From Protopterus annectens (taxonomy: Eukaryota; Chordata; Ceratodontiformes; Protopteridae): a stretch of DNA of 64,000 bases. Positions within the stretch are counted from its first letter, which is position 1; each line of letters starts with the position of its first letter. This document shows, piece by piece, positions 22,995 through 35,370 of the stretch. The notes under the pieces were generated by a model. That model searched no databases, had not been told where the DNA came from, and saw only the letters and a program-made list of their open reading frames with translations. The position numbers and the translations under genes are program-made. The stretch is from positions 1,610,744,594 through 1,610,808,593 of the forward strand of contig NC_056725.1 of assembly GCF_019279795.1 (NCBI RefSeq), given 5' to 3'.

Positions 22995-25285
22995 TAGTGA
23001 GGTCCGTTATAGATTATCTCAGTACTGAAGGGAGTAAACCAGCAGAGAAGGCATAATATTCTGTGTGCAGTGTGGCATTATAAATGTTGGCTTTCCCCAC
23101 AAGTTTTTTGTAAATGTATGTGATACGGTATGTCAGTGACACAGATAAATATAGCTGTAGTTAGTCCAATCTGAGCCCAAGGAAAGCATGGCACAACCCA
23201 GTCTGTAATAATTTTGAAATATTTCTCTTTGCATATTGAAAGAAAATAAGAACCACTTTCTATGGTAACAGTCTTAAGCATAATCATATTTTTTTTGTAG
23301 AATCATAAAAAAACAGGATATTTTAATTTATGAACAGTGCTTTGGCACTTGTCTGGGTTCCTATTTCCTTATTTCAATATATCCTAGACTATTTCATGCT
23401 TAAATGTTAATGAATAAAATATTTATAGAATGTTCACCATAGTATATAGATTTTTTTTGATAATAAAAGCCCGAGTCACCTGCCGTGGATGATTCCTCTT
23501 TCGCATACAAATGATAACTATTCAGAATCTAAAACACATGGAGCTGCAGGAAACCTGTGATTCTGGCCTTTAGTTCCAAAGTATCATCTTGTTGTAATGG
23601 AAGAAAATAATCCCTAGAGGCCTGATGGCACCAAAATTATCCTTTAATGATGAATTTACATTTAATCACAATACTGGCAGGAGGCAGACATACCGTGTGC
23701 ATTCCTTACGCCTTTGGTAGCATTGCAGTCAGAGCATGAGATCATTGGCCTGTTTCTGAAGCTTTCTTTTGTTACATTTCTGAATGACACTATCTGAGCT
23801 AACACACAGTTTACTGGCCTGTGTTGTCACATAATGTACTGTTGGAGTGTAAAGCGTTGCTTTCTCTGTAAGTATCTGACATCGAACCTCAGCACTGATT
23901 GCAAAATAATCTTTTTTTAGCACTGAATATCAATTACGTTCTTCCACAACAGTCTGTTACTGAAGAATGTTGACTCAGATAAACACTATAACATGAATGC
24001 AAAGACAATGTGTTTCCCTCTGTTAATTGTTTTGTCACTTCTTTCTGTCCTTTTCAATATGTTGGAGAACATGACAATTTTTTATGCTCACAGCCTCAGC
24101 TTGAAATTAAAATGGAGCAGTACTCCCTAATTTCTACAAATATGAAAGCATGGAATCAGTATAGAGAAAGTATTAGATTTTTACTTAAAAGCATCTTTTC
24201 TCTGAAAGCAGCTATTGACTTAAAACATGCCACCCTGGAAGTAGTGTCAACAGATATGGGAGGAGGTGCCTAGAAGACAAAGTTAGTGCAAAGTGAACTG
24301 ACTTGGCAATTAAGATTAGGCAAAACTGTTGGTCTGGGTTTGAAAGATCAAGTTTCTATAGCACCAGTTTTAAAGTTGAGAGCTAGTGCTCTTTGAATGA
24401 CTTTTAAATAATTGCCTTTTATTCATAATTATTTTTATTTAATTTGTATTTATTATTTGTTTCATGTGGATTTAAGTAAGGAACTGATTAAATTGTTGTT
24501 TAATGACATATAAGTGGTGATAGGATGTGCTTGATCATGTGAGGTATTTCAGTTTGGTATTTAAATGTATGATGTACTAAGTTAACAAGGGTCTGTTGAA
24601 GCCCAACACTGTTACGGATGAAAGCACTTAACCTATGTTCCTATTTTATAGTATAATAAAATTATTCTTCAGTTTTAATAGTTTCAGTCAGCTCTTAATG
24701 GCGTACTAACTACTGGACAGAACTGGAAACAAGTATTCGGTACACTATGTGGGCCTATTTGGTTGCATTATTTAGTCAATTCTTTTCATGGACACATGCT
24801 TGTTTTTGTTTTTTTAAGTCGTTTCACCTTTACATAGCAACCCGTACATACTCGAAAATACATTAGACAACAGTTTCACTTAAGTATGTGCTTCATTTAA
24901 AATTGCTGCAAATGAGAGAGCCTTCTTTAGAATGGGATCTGCTACATGGGACCACATGCCTATAGACATCAACAATCTGGAAACCATTAATAGTTTGAAA
25001 GGTACACCTAAAAAGTATCTCTTTAATGAATCTACCTTCAACTGCCACCATGACTTGGTTAGGTAACACAGCATCCTATATCATGAATAATAGAATATAT
25101 TTAATAAACTTTTCTCAGCCTCTTAATTCGGCATCTTATAAGCAAATATTTCACATGTGTATAGCAGCTATGTACTATATGTATGACTGCACTGCATTTT
25201 ATGCACATCTCACCTTATATTTTGTATTCATCTTTTTTGTCAATGCACTCTAACAGGATTGTTTCATGTTACTCTAGTTGCATTC
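22995..25285. other. Anonymous stretch, no gene seen
   Basis: AT-rich. Several 60-90 codon frames occur but none has family motifs, and none is flanked by a convincing pair of splice sites. Confidence 0.55.
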
Positions 25286-25371
25286 AGTCTTACTAAGTTC
25301 TGAACTTTTAAATCCAAACAGGCGAAAAAAGCAAGGAGCAGTATAAGCAGTATGAACAGTTTTAATAAAAA

Positions 25372-25410
25372 TTAGCGCTTTCGGAAAAGGCAATGCTCTT
25401 CCTTCTTCAG
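25372..25410 (-). ncRNA. Hammerhead-ribozyme-like motif of the Penelope-like element
   Basis: In minus sense CTGAAGA (25410-25404, fits CUGANGA) is followed by a 7-bp stem GGAAGAG/CTTTTCC (25402-25396 with 25389-25383, one G-U pair) with loop CATTGC. GAAA (25382-25379) follows, then GCGCTA, which can form the very short stem III and leave a U-A cleavage site. One extra A (25403) sits between the core and stem II. Fits the minimal type I hammerheads described in Penelope-like elements. Activity is not shown. Confidence 0.45.
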
Positions 25411-25707
25411 ATAATCAATGCCATGTGTTTACACAATTTATACACAAACACATCCCAATTAATTAGTAAAGAATTAATCAATTAGTTGACATAATAAAAT
25501 AAAATGAAATAAAATAAAATAATCAATGCAACCAACTTAATAACCCTAGATTTCATGTAATCTTTCTTGTAAACAAAATACATTAAGAATAAATATAACC
25601 ATATAAAATCACCATAAAGGATTATAATGAATAATTAACTATAAATAATTTATTAGAGCCTCTTGAATAAACTATATAAATTTATTTCAACTTCTTTTAG
25701 CTAAAGG

Positions 25708-26088
25708 CTACCGCTTAAGTGCTAAAAGTTTAAGAAAGCATTTAATAGAAATGCTTTTGTTTAGCCCTGGGGGAATATATGCAACACACCTAATTTGCCA
25801 TAAGAGCTCCTCAATTTCTAGTTTTATCTGCCATGGCCCACCCCTCTCATCCTGAATTACTTGTTTTAAAATAGTAAATTTAAAAGTGTGGTTGGGAAAC
25901 AGAAGTGTATGTTTTGCTAGGGCATTTGTCTTATCTCCTTTTGCTATAGCGTATTGATGCTCGTATATACGCTGTTTAAATTTCCTTTCTGTCTTCCCTA
26001 TGTAAAAAGCGGTGCAGCCTTGGCAGATTGCTGCATAGACAATACATCTAGAGTAAGTTCTGAACTTTGTTATGCATTCATTTTGCAT
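25708..26088 (-). pseudogene. GIY-YIG endonuclease domain of a Penelope-like ORF (N-terminally truncated)
   Basis: An open stretch of 126 codons ending at a natural stop. Residues 15-33 give CIVYAAICQGCTAFYIGKT, the GIY-YIG core with the paired-Cys insert typical of Penelope/Neptune proteins. It is followed by ERKFKQRIYEH (the catalytic Arg region, about residues 34-44) and the H-T-F-x-F block near residue 67. In active elements this domain nicks target DNA. The first Met is not a real start: the homologous frame would continue upstream into an RT, which is missing beyond about 26145. The reading frame itself is free of stops, so decay is modest. It could have been kept by chance given its length. 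Confidence 0.75.
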
Positions 26089-26147
26089 GCAACATTGTTG
26101 ATTGAAAAACTGTGATGTATTTTCTGCTGTTTGAGTTCACGACATTG

Positions 26148-26307
26148 TTGAGCCCCTCCGCCATTACCTCATTTCCTCTCAATCATCCCTCCTTCCCATT
26201 TAACCCTTTCACTCCCTCACCTTCTTAACTCCCACTAATATATTTATCTAACACACTTCTGAAGATATCCCTGGACAAATTGGTTTGTTACCAAACCTCA
26301 CTTGTCC
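26148..26307. repeat. Unidentified repeat with terminal hairpin, copy 1
   Basis: Matches 36141-36281 over its whole length: CTCTCAATCATYCCTCCTTC, CCCACTAATATATTTATCT, CTGAAGATRTCCCTGGACAA. Ends in a quasi-palindrome: GGACAAAT (26273-26280), GGTTTGTTACCAAACC (26282-26297) and CTTGTCC (26301-26307). Abuts the truncated Penelope-like fragment. Confidence 0.55.
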
Positions 26308-28095
26308 CGGTCCCCTTCAATAAATACACATTACACCGAATGACATTTGACAACCTTTATTAAACTTCCATAACATAGCTTTGATAACCAATATTTATTA
26401 ATTACAGCTGAACATAGAATAACTGATTTCAATCACAGCATAAACATCCATGTAATGTTAATAAGGACAGCATAACCACACACACATCCTGACCCAGTAA
26501 GCAGCGTCCATACTTCCACTCACTTACTTTACTTATGAAACAGCATCCAACAACTCACTTTATATCCCATTTATTGAATTACCCCTCCAACCAAATAAGC
26601 AGTGTCCTTACCTCCGCTCACTTATATTTACGACTTAAACATCCAACACCAGAGGGGGAACAGAAGAGGGCACATCTGTCCCTCTTCGCCACCCACCAAC
26701 CTGACCAGACTGTTCCCACTCTCTCCTACCAACTTCCAACCTAACAGCTCATAAAAGGCATTAACACATCATTCGGTGTACAGCATCCTCTCTAACCAGA
26801 CTAGATCCATGTCACCACCTCCAACATTTCCTGGCAAAAGTAACACCAGAACATTTAACCCAATACCACGTGAACCACACAAAGGCAATTACCTAGCATC
26901 TTGCCTAACTGCAGACCTAATTCCTCACGGAATGTATATAACCCTGACCAAACTGAGACTTCCTTTCCAACATCCATTTTAAGAGCAAACCTGCCAGCCC
27001 ACCAACTATCCAGCATAAATAGAAAAAACATAATGGCCATCCTGATATTCGTTGATCAACAGCCACCTTTTAATGATTAAAATCCATCCATAACAAAAGC
27101 CACAAACTGTATCCCCCTGAACCTCCACTTCCCAATGTCAATACCTGCAACAAAACCTGCTTTAACAACCATCAATGTTCCCCACCTGCTCTGCCTCTAA
27201 CAACCACCAACACTACCCCTCCTCCACAGCATGTCGGCAATTCCCAAAAGACTTGACACACTTGGTCCCATCCCTAACTTGCTGTGGTCCTCTCCATGTA
27301 GCTAGGGATCATGCACAAAACCACACTGCCTGATGCAGACTTAAAGTCCCACCCATTACTACTTACTCCCATGAATACTAGAAACATCCACCCCTTCAAA
27401 ATGTGATTTCAAATGCATTTCCTTCAGAACACCAGACAAATACCTCTCTGCACTTACCCAGCTGCAACCTCATTGTACACCACTCAGCCAAATTGATCAC
27501 TCACTGCATTCCCCTCTATGACATCACTGTGTTCCGGTCCAATGTCTGAAACATCCTGCAGCATGTTTCACCTGTGCAGCCCACTTCCTTCAGACAACCA
27601 GCTAATGTAGTCTCATTTGTCATCTCTGTCTCAAATTCTATACTTCCAACATCTGCAAAAAAAAAAAGTTAAGCATGTTGTCCTTAAGCGCAAACAAAAA
27701 ATGTATATATATATTTAATTTGTCTATATAGGAGCTGTGCTGGCTTAACACCTAGTCTTTGCTACTTGCCAAAGTGTCTGTTTATGTATCCCTGTCCCTC
27801 AGCAGTTCTGTCAGTAAAACAGTGTGTGTCATTGTATTGGGAAATAAATAAATAAATAAAACTCCTCCAAAACCTATCCATACCCCTCAATTGTTCCTTA
27901 TGTCGAGGAACAATCCCTTTTTGTGCCATAAAATTTCATGTTAGTCGACATCCCATATTTATAAGCCTGTCACACATTCTGTGCCAACAATTTACTGATC
28001 TCGGTAGTAAATAGTACTGACCATTATACCCTTAAACGGCCTGTTATAGCCTCTAATTCTTTCCCTCTGATGGGCCTAACTGCAGACCTGGCTCA
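26308..28095. other. G-poor, C/A-rich anonymous DNA
   Basis: Strong C and A excess on the plus strand, few stops in some frames but no recognisable protein. Probably an old decayed repeat with a strand bias. Contains an AAAT run near 27842-27860. Confidence 0.5.
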
Positions 28096-28097
28096 GA

Positions 28098-31000
28098 GAG
28101 TTCATAGGTTCATAGGTTCATACTAGGCTATCTGCCCTAGGGCATTTATAAGCCTAGCCAGAGTGTGTTTGGCTTTCGCCACCCATTTTAAATTAATTTT
28201 GCTATGCCCTTTTTCGAGGTTAGTATACTGTGCCTCTGTCTAACAGTGACACAGAAGTGATACCCGGGGTAAACCTACGATCACCCATCCACTCATCAAG
28301 ATTCCTCTTGAAGAGAGTCAATGAGGGACTCTGCCTAACCTGGACTGGGATTTTATTCCAGAGTGAAGGGAGCCTCTAGGTTATGAATCTGTCCCTCCAG
28401 CATGTCCTATTTATTTCAGTGCTGAGGTTCAAGTCTCTCGAGCGAGTTGTTCGATGGGATTTGAATTGTCTGAGGTGCAGCATGTCCATTAATTCCGGGT
28501 TGGACATGGCTTTATACGTCAGGCACATATTGCCTCTGAGCAGGCGGTATGCCACTGAGTAGAGCTGGAGTTTCTTTAACCGGGCAGCATATGGCATTTG
28601 TTTGAGCCCTTTGATACTCTTGTTGAGGTACGTTTGGGGTCTTTCCAGTTGCTGCAGGTGTCTGGTAAGGTACATCCCAAAAGGGGCACTGTACTCAATT
28701 ATGAGCCTGATGAGGGATGAGTAAAGAGGCACGATGACCTCCCCTGATCTAGATGTGAATCCCTTCATGATTAGGTGTGCTATATAAAATGTTTTTCTAA
28801 CCACTTTGGCCATGTGGCTGTCAAATGAGAGATTGCTATCAATGGGTCCCCAGGTCCCTAATTACTTCTTCTGTACTTAATGGATTACCACCTATGTGGT
28901 AATTTGTGGGCACTTTGTTTTTGCCAAAGGGGATGACTATACACTTTTTGGCATTTAGCTTGAGACCATGGCTCTGGCACCAGTTGTCTGTTTCTATGAG
29001 GCCCTTTTGGAGGATGCTTGTGTTGGCTGGAGAGTCGATTATGGCGCCCAGTTTTCAGTCATCTGCAAACTTGGTCAGCCACAATCCTTCTGTGTTGGCC
29101 TGTACCTCCGAGAAATATATACCGAACAAGAGAGGTCCCAGGACTGAGCCTTGTGGGACACCACTTGTAACTGGTTTGGAGTCTGACATGGCTCCAGCAA
29201 TTCTAACCATGTGGGTTCTGTCCTTGAGCCTGTTTGCCACCCATCTAGTGACATAGGGGTTTATATTTAAGCTGGTGAGCTTATGTATAATGCCCGAGTG
29301 GGGTATTGTATCAAAGGCTTTTGCGAGGTCCAGGTAGGCTGTGTGGACCACCTTCCCCTCGTCAATGGCCTTGGTGACTGTTTCAAAGAAATCAACCAGG
29401 TTTAAGAGGCAGGATCTGCCCTTAACAAAGCCGAACTGGGTAGGATCCAGTGTCTGTAGGTCCCCAATATCTTTATTTATGAGGTCCATGATGATCCTTT
29501 CCATAGCTTTCAAGACCAAGCTAGTCAGGCTTATGGGGCGATAGTTTCCAGGATCCGTTGAGGCACCACCTTTGTGGAGAGGGACCACTGTTGCTGTGCG
29601 CCATTCTTTGGGTACATATCTTGTAGTAAGGTTGAGATTGAAAAGTAGTTTTATGTTTGGGTTTAGCTCTTCTTGGAGTTCATGTAGGACGCAGCCCGGG
29701 ACACCGTCTGGTCCCATTGATGCTGTGTTTTTAGCTTTGGAGAGGGCAGCTCTTACCTGAGCATCTGAGGTGTCAGTGGGGCAGCACTCTGCTGGGATAG
29801 ATATTTGCCCTTTTGGTGGGGAGGGGTGGGGGTTTGCGCTGAACCTGTCAGCTAGGATGTTGGCAATGTCTGTGGGTTTGGTGTATTTTTTGTCATTTTG
29901 GACTAATTCTGAGCATATCTGGGAATTCCCACCCAGGTTCGTAACATAACTAAAGAAAGCCTTGTGATTATCCTTAGTGTCCTGTGCAATTTTTCTCTCG
30001 AAGCTGGCTTTAGACGATTTTATGAGTGTCCGTAGTTTTTTGCTAATACAGATCAGAGATGCCTTCCCTTTTTGGGATTTTGCTCTATCATGTAGTAGCT
30101 TCGTACTTCTATTGTATAGTTTGTTTATGGCTGGGGTCCACCAGACAGGATGTCTGCCTTTGGAGGATTGGGTCTTGGTTTTATTTGGGATTGCATGATC
30201 CATGCATTCCTGGAGGTGTTCATAGAATGTGTTTATAAAGGATTCTGCAGTCTGGGCCGTATTTTCCACAGGCCCGGGGGCTTTGAAGGATTCCACCTCG
30301 GTTTTGAGGAGTGTGAAATTTGCTTTAGAGAAGTTTTTCACTGTGGTTTTCAGGGCAGGGGGTGGAGTCGGGATGTGAATATCCAGTGAGATTAGTTTAT
30401 GGTCTGATCTTACCAGTGAGGGATACACTTCTGGTCTGGAGCATAGAGTCCCCATGTTGGTGATGATCAGGTCCAATATGTTTTCCACTCTTGTGGGAGT
30501 GGTAACATGTTGTTCCATAGCATTTGAGTTTATAAATTCTAGGAACCTTTGGGCTAGGGTGTTGGAGCTAGAGTAATGCTTCCAGTCTATGTTTGGGTAG
30601 TTGAAGTCGCCCAATATAATGGTGTTTGGAGAGACCTTCATATTTTCCAGTGTTCTCAGGAAGTCCGAGTGGGGTTCCTGGGTTTGGGAGGGTGGTCTGT
30701 AGCAGGCTATAAACTGGAAGGCAGTTTTACCCACTGTTAGTTGCACATGGATAGTCCCTGATGCTTCGTGCTGTGCCACCAACCTGGAGGTGCGGGTATC
30801 TTTGACGAATATTGATACTCCCCCTCCTTTTTCTTGTTTGGTCCAAGTTTTGGGGCCGAAAAGCATGGTATGAGGTATAACCTGGTAGTGCTGGGGTGCT
30901 CTCGGGAGCCTTGAACCAGGTTTATGTTACTGCACAGATATCGATGTTCTCCATGCTAAGGAGAGTTTCGAGTGCATACATCTTGAAGTTTAGACTTCTG

Positions 31001-31260
31001 GCATTGAGTAGCATTACTCTTAGTTTCTTATCCCTTGTGATACCTATGGAGGTGGGTTTGTCTTTTGAACCTTGCCTAAAAAGGGCACTATGGGGTTAGC
31101 AAGAGCCTTTGCCAATATCCGAAAGCCCAGGGGTGACAGGTGCAAGCCGTCCCTAGCGAAGCATCGTGGCTTGTCGAGCATGTCATCCCAGGCTGACAGG
31201 CATTTGATCCTGTCATTGGAGTTTGCACTGCTACTTCCAATGGGCAGAGCCCAAGTCCCT
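28098..31260 (-). mobile_element. CR1-type retrotransposon, least decayed copy (copy 4), 5'-truncated
   Basis: The 3' end at 28098 carries two to three TTCATAGG octamers (plus sense), then the conserved CTAGGGCATTTATAAGCCTAGC block. ORF2 runs from 31014 down to about 28320. The tail end of ORF1 is at 31255-31016 (RDGLHLSPLGFRILAKALA, the D-x-x-H esterase block, here without the stop seen in copy 1). Sequence identity to the family is lost at about 31260, so the copy is truncated within ORF1 and lacks the leader monomers. Its 603-codon open piece is the longest coding run in the window. Confidence 0.9.
28320..31014 (-). pseudogene. CR1 ORF2: APE endonuclease and reverse transcriptase
   Basis: Starts at ATG 31014 (MLLNARSLN). 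An early stop replaces Glu in the TETW motif and a frameshift follows near 30840. Then 603 codons are open (30866-29055). The endonuclease part shows GDFNYPNIDW and an intact SLVRSDHKLISLD (catalytic Asp-His). The RT part shows NTASMGPDGVPGC, NYRPISLTSL, FGFVKGRSCLLN, YLDLAKAFDTIPH (motif A), SGVPQGSVLGPLLFGI (motif B) and LTKFADD (29058-29069). A Cys-to-stop change immediately follows FADD, a frameshift lies near 28845, and a further open piece (28813-28376) holds the thumb and C-terminal block RLIIEYSAPFGMYL and ends at a Gln-to-stop change. Most catalytic residues are kept, unlike copy 1. Confidence 0.9.
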
Positions 31261-31905
31261 TGACAGAGTCACATTATGTCATCTATTTCAAACAATTATT
31301 CTTATCTCTGAAACTATAGGGATTATGAAAGTATAAATAGCAAACTCGTCAGCACTGACTATTTTTATAGTGGTAGTATTCTTAGGTTCTAGGTTTTAAG
31401 TTGAATTTTATAAATCACAGTAAACCAGGAAGTACACCTTTATAACATTTTGTAAACTTAAAATCGCAGCAACCACTCAAATTACACACATACTGTCAGC
31501 AGCAGTTAATCATCTAGGTGAGTGCTTTCACATGAGGCTATGAGTGCCATCTGTTACTTGGTTGTTGAGATCATCTTGGAAATTAAAGAAGAACTGGTAA
31601 AGAAAACTTTCAACCACTCCATACTTCTGATAATACAGCAAGTTACAGAACCACTAAGAGCCTCCGTGTTAAAGGAGAATGCTTTCCAACATTACCCACA
31701 TGACATTACCCTTGCAGGGACAGTATGAAGAAATTGTGTTTAGAAAGTGGTGGGAAAAGGAAGAAGCACTCCACCCCTAATTAAATATGGAAGGCTCACC
31801 TTTCGTCTGTACGGCAAACTCAATCTCACTAAAACCACTTCCCTTACCTCTAGCTTTAAGCTAGCTGTCCGGTGTGAGGACTCCGTAGCAAAGTCCTGCA
31901 TGTGA
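31261..31905. other. Anonymous stretch, no gene seen
   Basis: Flank of the truncated CR1. A 68-codon frame (31522-31728, plus) has no recognisable motif. Confidence 0.5.
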
Positions 31906-31906
31906 G

Positions 31907-31995
31907 CACAACCTCTCCCCTCTTAGAGAAAAACATCTGGACAAAGCCAGAAATAACAGTGGAGGCAAAGGCCCAAAGCTCTTTTTTTTTTTTAA
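31907..31995. mobile_element. hAT-like MITE fragment
   Basis: The left end only: CACAACCTCTC, CATCTGGACAAAGCCAGAAA and GGCAAAGGCCCAAA match the left half of the MITE copies at 47.6 and 55.1 kb. It breaks off in a T tract. Confidence 0.5.
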
Positions 31996-32346
31996 TTACT
32001 TCGCTTGACCCTTATCTCTCTCCATTTCTTCTGTTTCTTTTGCCACCCATTTAAATTAGTGCTAGGATAATCAGACCATTGTTTTATTAACATCAGTTTC
32101 CAAAGGGTCGGAGTTATACCTCAAAGGACTGACCTCCTTTCTAACTGTCAGCTCTCATGACTAGCCAGTAAGTTGCTACATAACCTCAGTTTGTAATACA
32201 AAACCACAATACAAATCAAACTATGAGTTGAAAACCTGGACATCCAGTGCATATGTCTCCTCCCCGCAAAAAGGTTACCTAAAACAGGTATGATGCTAGG
32301 GCATTGTGCTCACCACCTACTAATCCTCAATGTGGCTCTCTTCACC

Positions 32347-32621
32347 CATACCTCCCAACCACTTAGGATGCTATTATAAGACCTGCTTTCACAAAATTAG
32401 AAAGGTGATAGACTAACTGGGTTTGTTGCATTACCATGACTTTCCTGAAGATTATGAAGTCTGAACTCGAATGTCTGCCATTATTCCCTGAATTGGCTTG
32501 TAAATATGTCCTGACTCTGACCGCTAATGATTTGCCAGAAGACCACATTGTCATAAGAAACAGACCAAAACCTTAGGCTGAGATCTTGAGATTCTACATA
32601 TCCGTGCAGTTGAGAGGGATG
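32347..32621. mobile_element. hAT-like MITE, copy B
   Basis: Starts CATACCTCCCAACC and ends GTTGAGAGGGATG, with interior matches AATTAGAAAGGTGATAG, TTTCCTGAAGATTATGAAGT, GATTTGCCAGAAGACCACA and GAAACAGACCAAAA. Flanking octamers TCTTCACC (32339-32346) and TCTCAACC (32622-32629) agree at 6 of 8 positions, as expected for an old hAT-type duplication. It lacks the left-central part present in the 47.6 kb copy. Confidence 0.6.
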
Positions 32622-32629
32622 TCTCAACC

Positions 32630-34220
32630 TCTGAGAGCCCAAATTTAAGATTGTCCAACACCTCTCATCCCTCAAGTAACTCACGAATATCCAAACACCT
32701 GCATCCTAACATCACCTGAAATCTCTAAATTACAGTGGTGTTCATTCTTCCAAGCCATCCTCATTGTGCAATCCCTTCAGACTAAAGAGGCAGAATAAAA
32801 CATTAACTCCCATCAGCTTATCAAAAAGTGATGCAATCGCAGTTGAAGGAAAACAGCTATAGGAGATTCATGAATCAGGTGAGGGACAAGAATAATGCCG
32901 TCATGTATTTTGTTACCCATAACTATTGCTAATGAGCATAAGACAACTTAGTGAACCACCACAAAACTACACAAGGTTTCACCACAAGTTACCATCTGTA
33001 GTAGTGGTTGCCTCCTCCTAACATGCATGAACTACCATTAAATAACTTACAAAGCTATGGTGTAATCTCTCCACCACTCACCCCCTTAAGCAACTCACTG
33101 AAGTCAACTTTCCCCCTCCTCAGAAAAGCTCCCAGCAAAGTAAATATCCATGATTTCTCCACTGCAGCAAATTAGCTACCATGACCCCCACCATTGTCTC
33201 CTATCTCATGGATGACTCAACACCCCAAACCTTAGTTCCAACTTCAAGCCCAATAAATACCTACCAAGCACCTCACAGTCACTAATTCCCTTCAAACCTG
33301 AATTGGCCAATGCTCAATCAAACAAAACAGTGATTAAATCAACCAAACATAACCCTTATAGTCAGTTTACCCTAACATGCCCCCAGACCACCAGAAAATG
33401 TGATCCTCAACCTGGAACGGCCCCATTACCAACCACACTAAGTAACAGCAAAACAAACAAAAAAAAAAATAAAGAGCAGATGCCACTGCTCGGCTAGCCA
33501 TAGTAAAGGCCAAAACAGCAAGCTTAAAGTGGAAATGGTGACAGTTTCAAGAACTGCAGTTGCAAATGTACCATGGCATGCAAATTCACATGGCAATCAC
33601 CAGGGCCCCAAACACAAGGTCTTGCCAAATATGTAAACACTTTAAGTATCAGTCAGAATAACTGAAAGTAATTGTAGAAGTTGTCTGATTCTGTGAGCCC
33701 TACCCCATCCTGCAATATATTTCAATAATGCTGCGATTGATAAGTATCCCAATAACTTGATTTGCCAAGTCACAATTCCAACTCAACCCCAGCAGCTTCC
33801 CCGAAACATCAGAAACATACAGAACCTTCAACCACACCACAGAAAATATGATTACTATTTTAAGGAAGATAGTGCATAAGCGTTAACACAGTCATAATGA
33901 AAGGCACATTCTCTGGTAATGGAATGCAGGTACCAGTCACCTCCCGGTTAAAAGACCTGTAGTAAATGCAGCTAGGTCTATTTATGTGTACTCACACAAC
34001 TTCTAACATAGCACCGGTGCAGCCTATCCCAGATCAACATACCATGCACCCAATACTATACTGTTAGTGATATATGTAATGGTATTTGCTGCTCCTTACC
34101 CTGCTTCAAGCTAGCTCTTTTTTTTTTTTTTTTAGTAAAATCTCGTAAGTTAGGTGCCATTGTAAGTATTGCCTCACCAACAGGTTTGCATTAACATGAG
34201 TCCATCATAGGGTATAACAT
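32630..34220. other. G-poor, C/A-rich anonymous DNA
   Basis: Same strand composition as 26.3-28.1 kb, with A tracts (33459-33470) and a T tract (34119-34135). No gene motif seen. Probably old repeat sequence. Confidence 0.5.
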
Positions 34221-34224
34221 GTAA

Positions 34225-34365
34225 AAGTCAAGGTCTGTCATTTTTCTAACTGCAATCTTCGATGATTTCCACTACTTTACCAGAAAGCCAGAGATATATG
34301 AGAAACACACCCAATGATAAGGCAAAACTCTGGTGAAAATCTGTACAGTTAAAAGGTACACCAAC
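34225..34365. mobile_element. hAT-like MITE, right-half remnant (copy C)
   Basis: CTGTCATTTTTCTAACTGCA, GATGATTTCCACTACTTTACC, CCAGAAAGCCAGAG and TCTGTACAGTTAAAAGGTAC align with the right half of the MITE family but are strongly diverged. No target duplication is visible. Confidence 0.4.
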
Positions 34366-35065
34366 AACCCCTTAGGAGCCGTGTATCATGGCAGCCACCC
34401 CAACAAATGCCATCCACACATACCCCTCCCCTTCAACAACTTACAATGTTAATTATCACAAAGCAAGTAACCCCCAACTGCATAAAAAAAAAAAAAAAAA
34501 AAGATAAGACAAGCAGACAGCCAACAGAATACAGCTTTGCTCCGGACAAATTGAGGTCTCTTACAACCTTAAGCTCTGAACAAATGAAATATCCCCAATA
34601 TCTCCCACCTCCGCTGTGTCAGAGGAATTAAACACCTTAATACCCAACAGAAACATCATCATCTTCCAAGATTCATTAAATGATCTACAGCACACCAGTA
34701 TCACAATTCAAACCCTCATACAACACGAGTAAGTGAAGACATGCAATGCTAAATGATGATAACCTAGGAATGAACATGGCTACGCAAATGAGAGCCACAT
34801 CACAAAGCCCCTTATGCCATCTTATAAAACACCATGGGCAAATGAGAAGTGCATCACAAAGCTCCTCACGCCATCTTGTAAATCACCATACCACAGGCAC
34901 AATAACCATACAACCTAAGCATCTGCAGGTAATATATTTTTTTTTCTGGGAAACCATTTTCCCCACATAGGTGAGCACAAGTAAATTATGATACCATTTT
35001 GTACTGCTCACAGAGAGGTATAACTGCACCAAAGAAATCTGGTTGATCCTTTTGATTTCTTCTGA

Positions 35066-35370
35066 AAGTTCATAGGTTCATAGGTTCATAGGTAGGTACT
35101 AGGCTATCGGCCTTAGGGCCTATACAAGCCTAGCCAAAAAAGGTACCCTGGCTTTCTCCACCCAAGAAAATTATTTTCCTGTGTCCCTGTTGAGCAAAGC
35201 CACATCCCTGGGGTAAACTTCCTATTTCCCATCCAATCATCTAGATTTTTCTTGATTAGTGCTAATGAGGAGCTTTGTTTGATATAGATAGGTAGTTTGT
35301 TCCAGAGTATGAGAAGTTTCTGGGACAGGAATCTATCCCTCCAGCATGTTCTGTTTATTGTGGTGACAAG
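35066..35370 (-). mobile_element. CR1 3' end, severely 5'-truncated (copy 5)
   Basis: Three perfect plus-sense TTCATAGG octamers start at about 35068, followed by the 3'UTR and the last codons of ORF2 up to about 35370, where similarity stops abruptly. Sequence is very close to 3597-3860 (for example AAAATTATTTTCCTGTG and GAGGAGCTTTRTTTGATATA), so it is from the same subfamily as copy 1. A clear target-primed, incompletely reverse-transcribed insertion. Confidence 0.85.

Larger units (their letters stand above)
25290..26145 (-). mobile_element. Penelope-like element, 3' part
   Basis: Consists of the end of an ORF with a GIY-YIG endonuclease (26088-25708), an AT-rich 3' segment with short (TTTTA)n-like repeats near 25500, and a hammerhead-like motif at 25372-25410 followed by a T-rich run. 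The RT domain is absent: sequence is replaced at 26148 by an unrelated repeat. Penelope-like elements are named for this RT plus GIY-YIG architecture, and their terminal repeats are known to carry hammerhead motifs, so the two finds support each other. Confidence 0.7.

Noticed and set aside
26264-26310. A second hammerhead ribozyme
   Set aside because: CTGAAGA is present but the GAAA core is missing and the main structure is a different nested hairpin.
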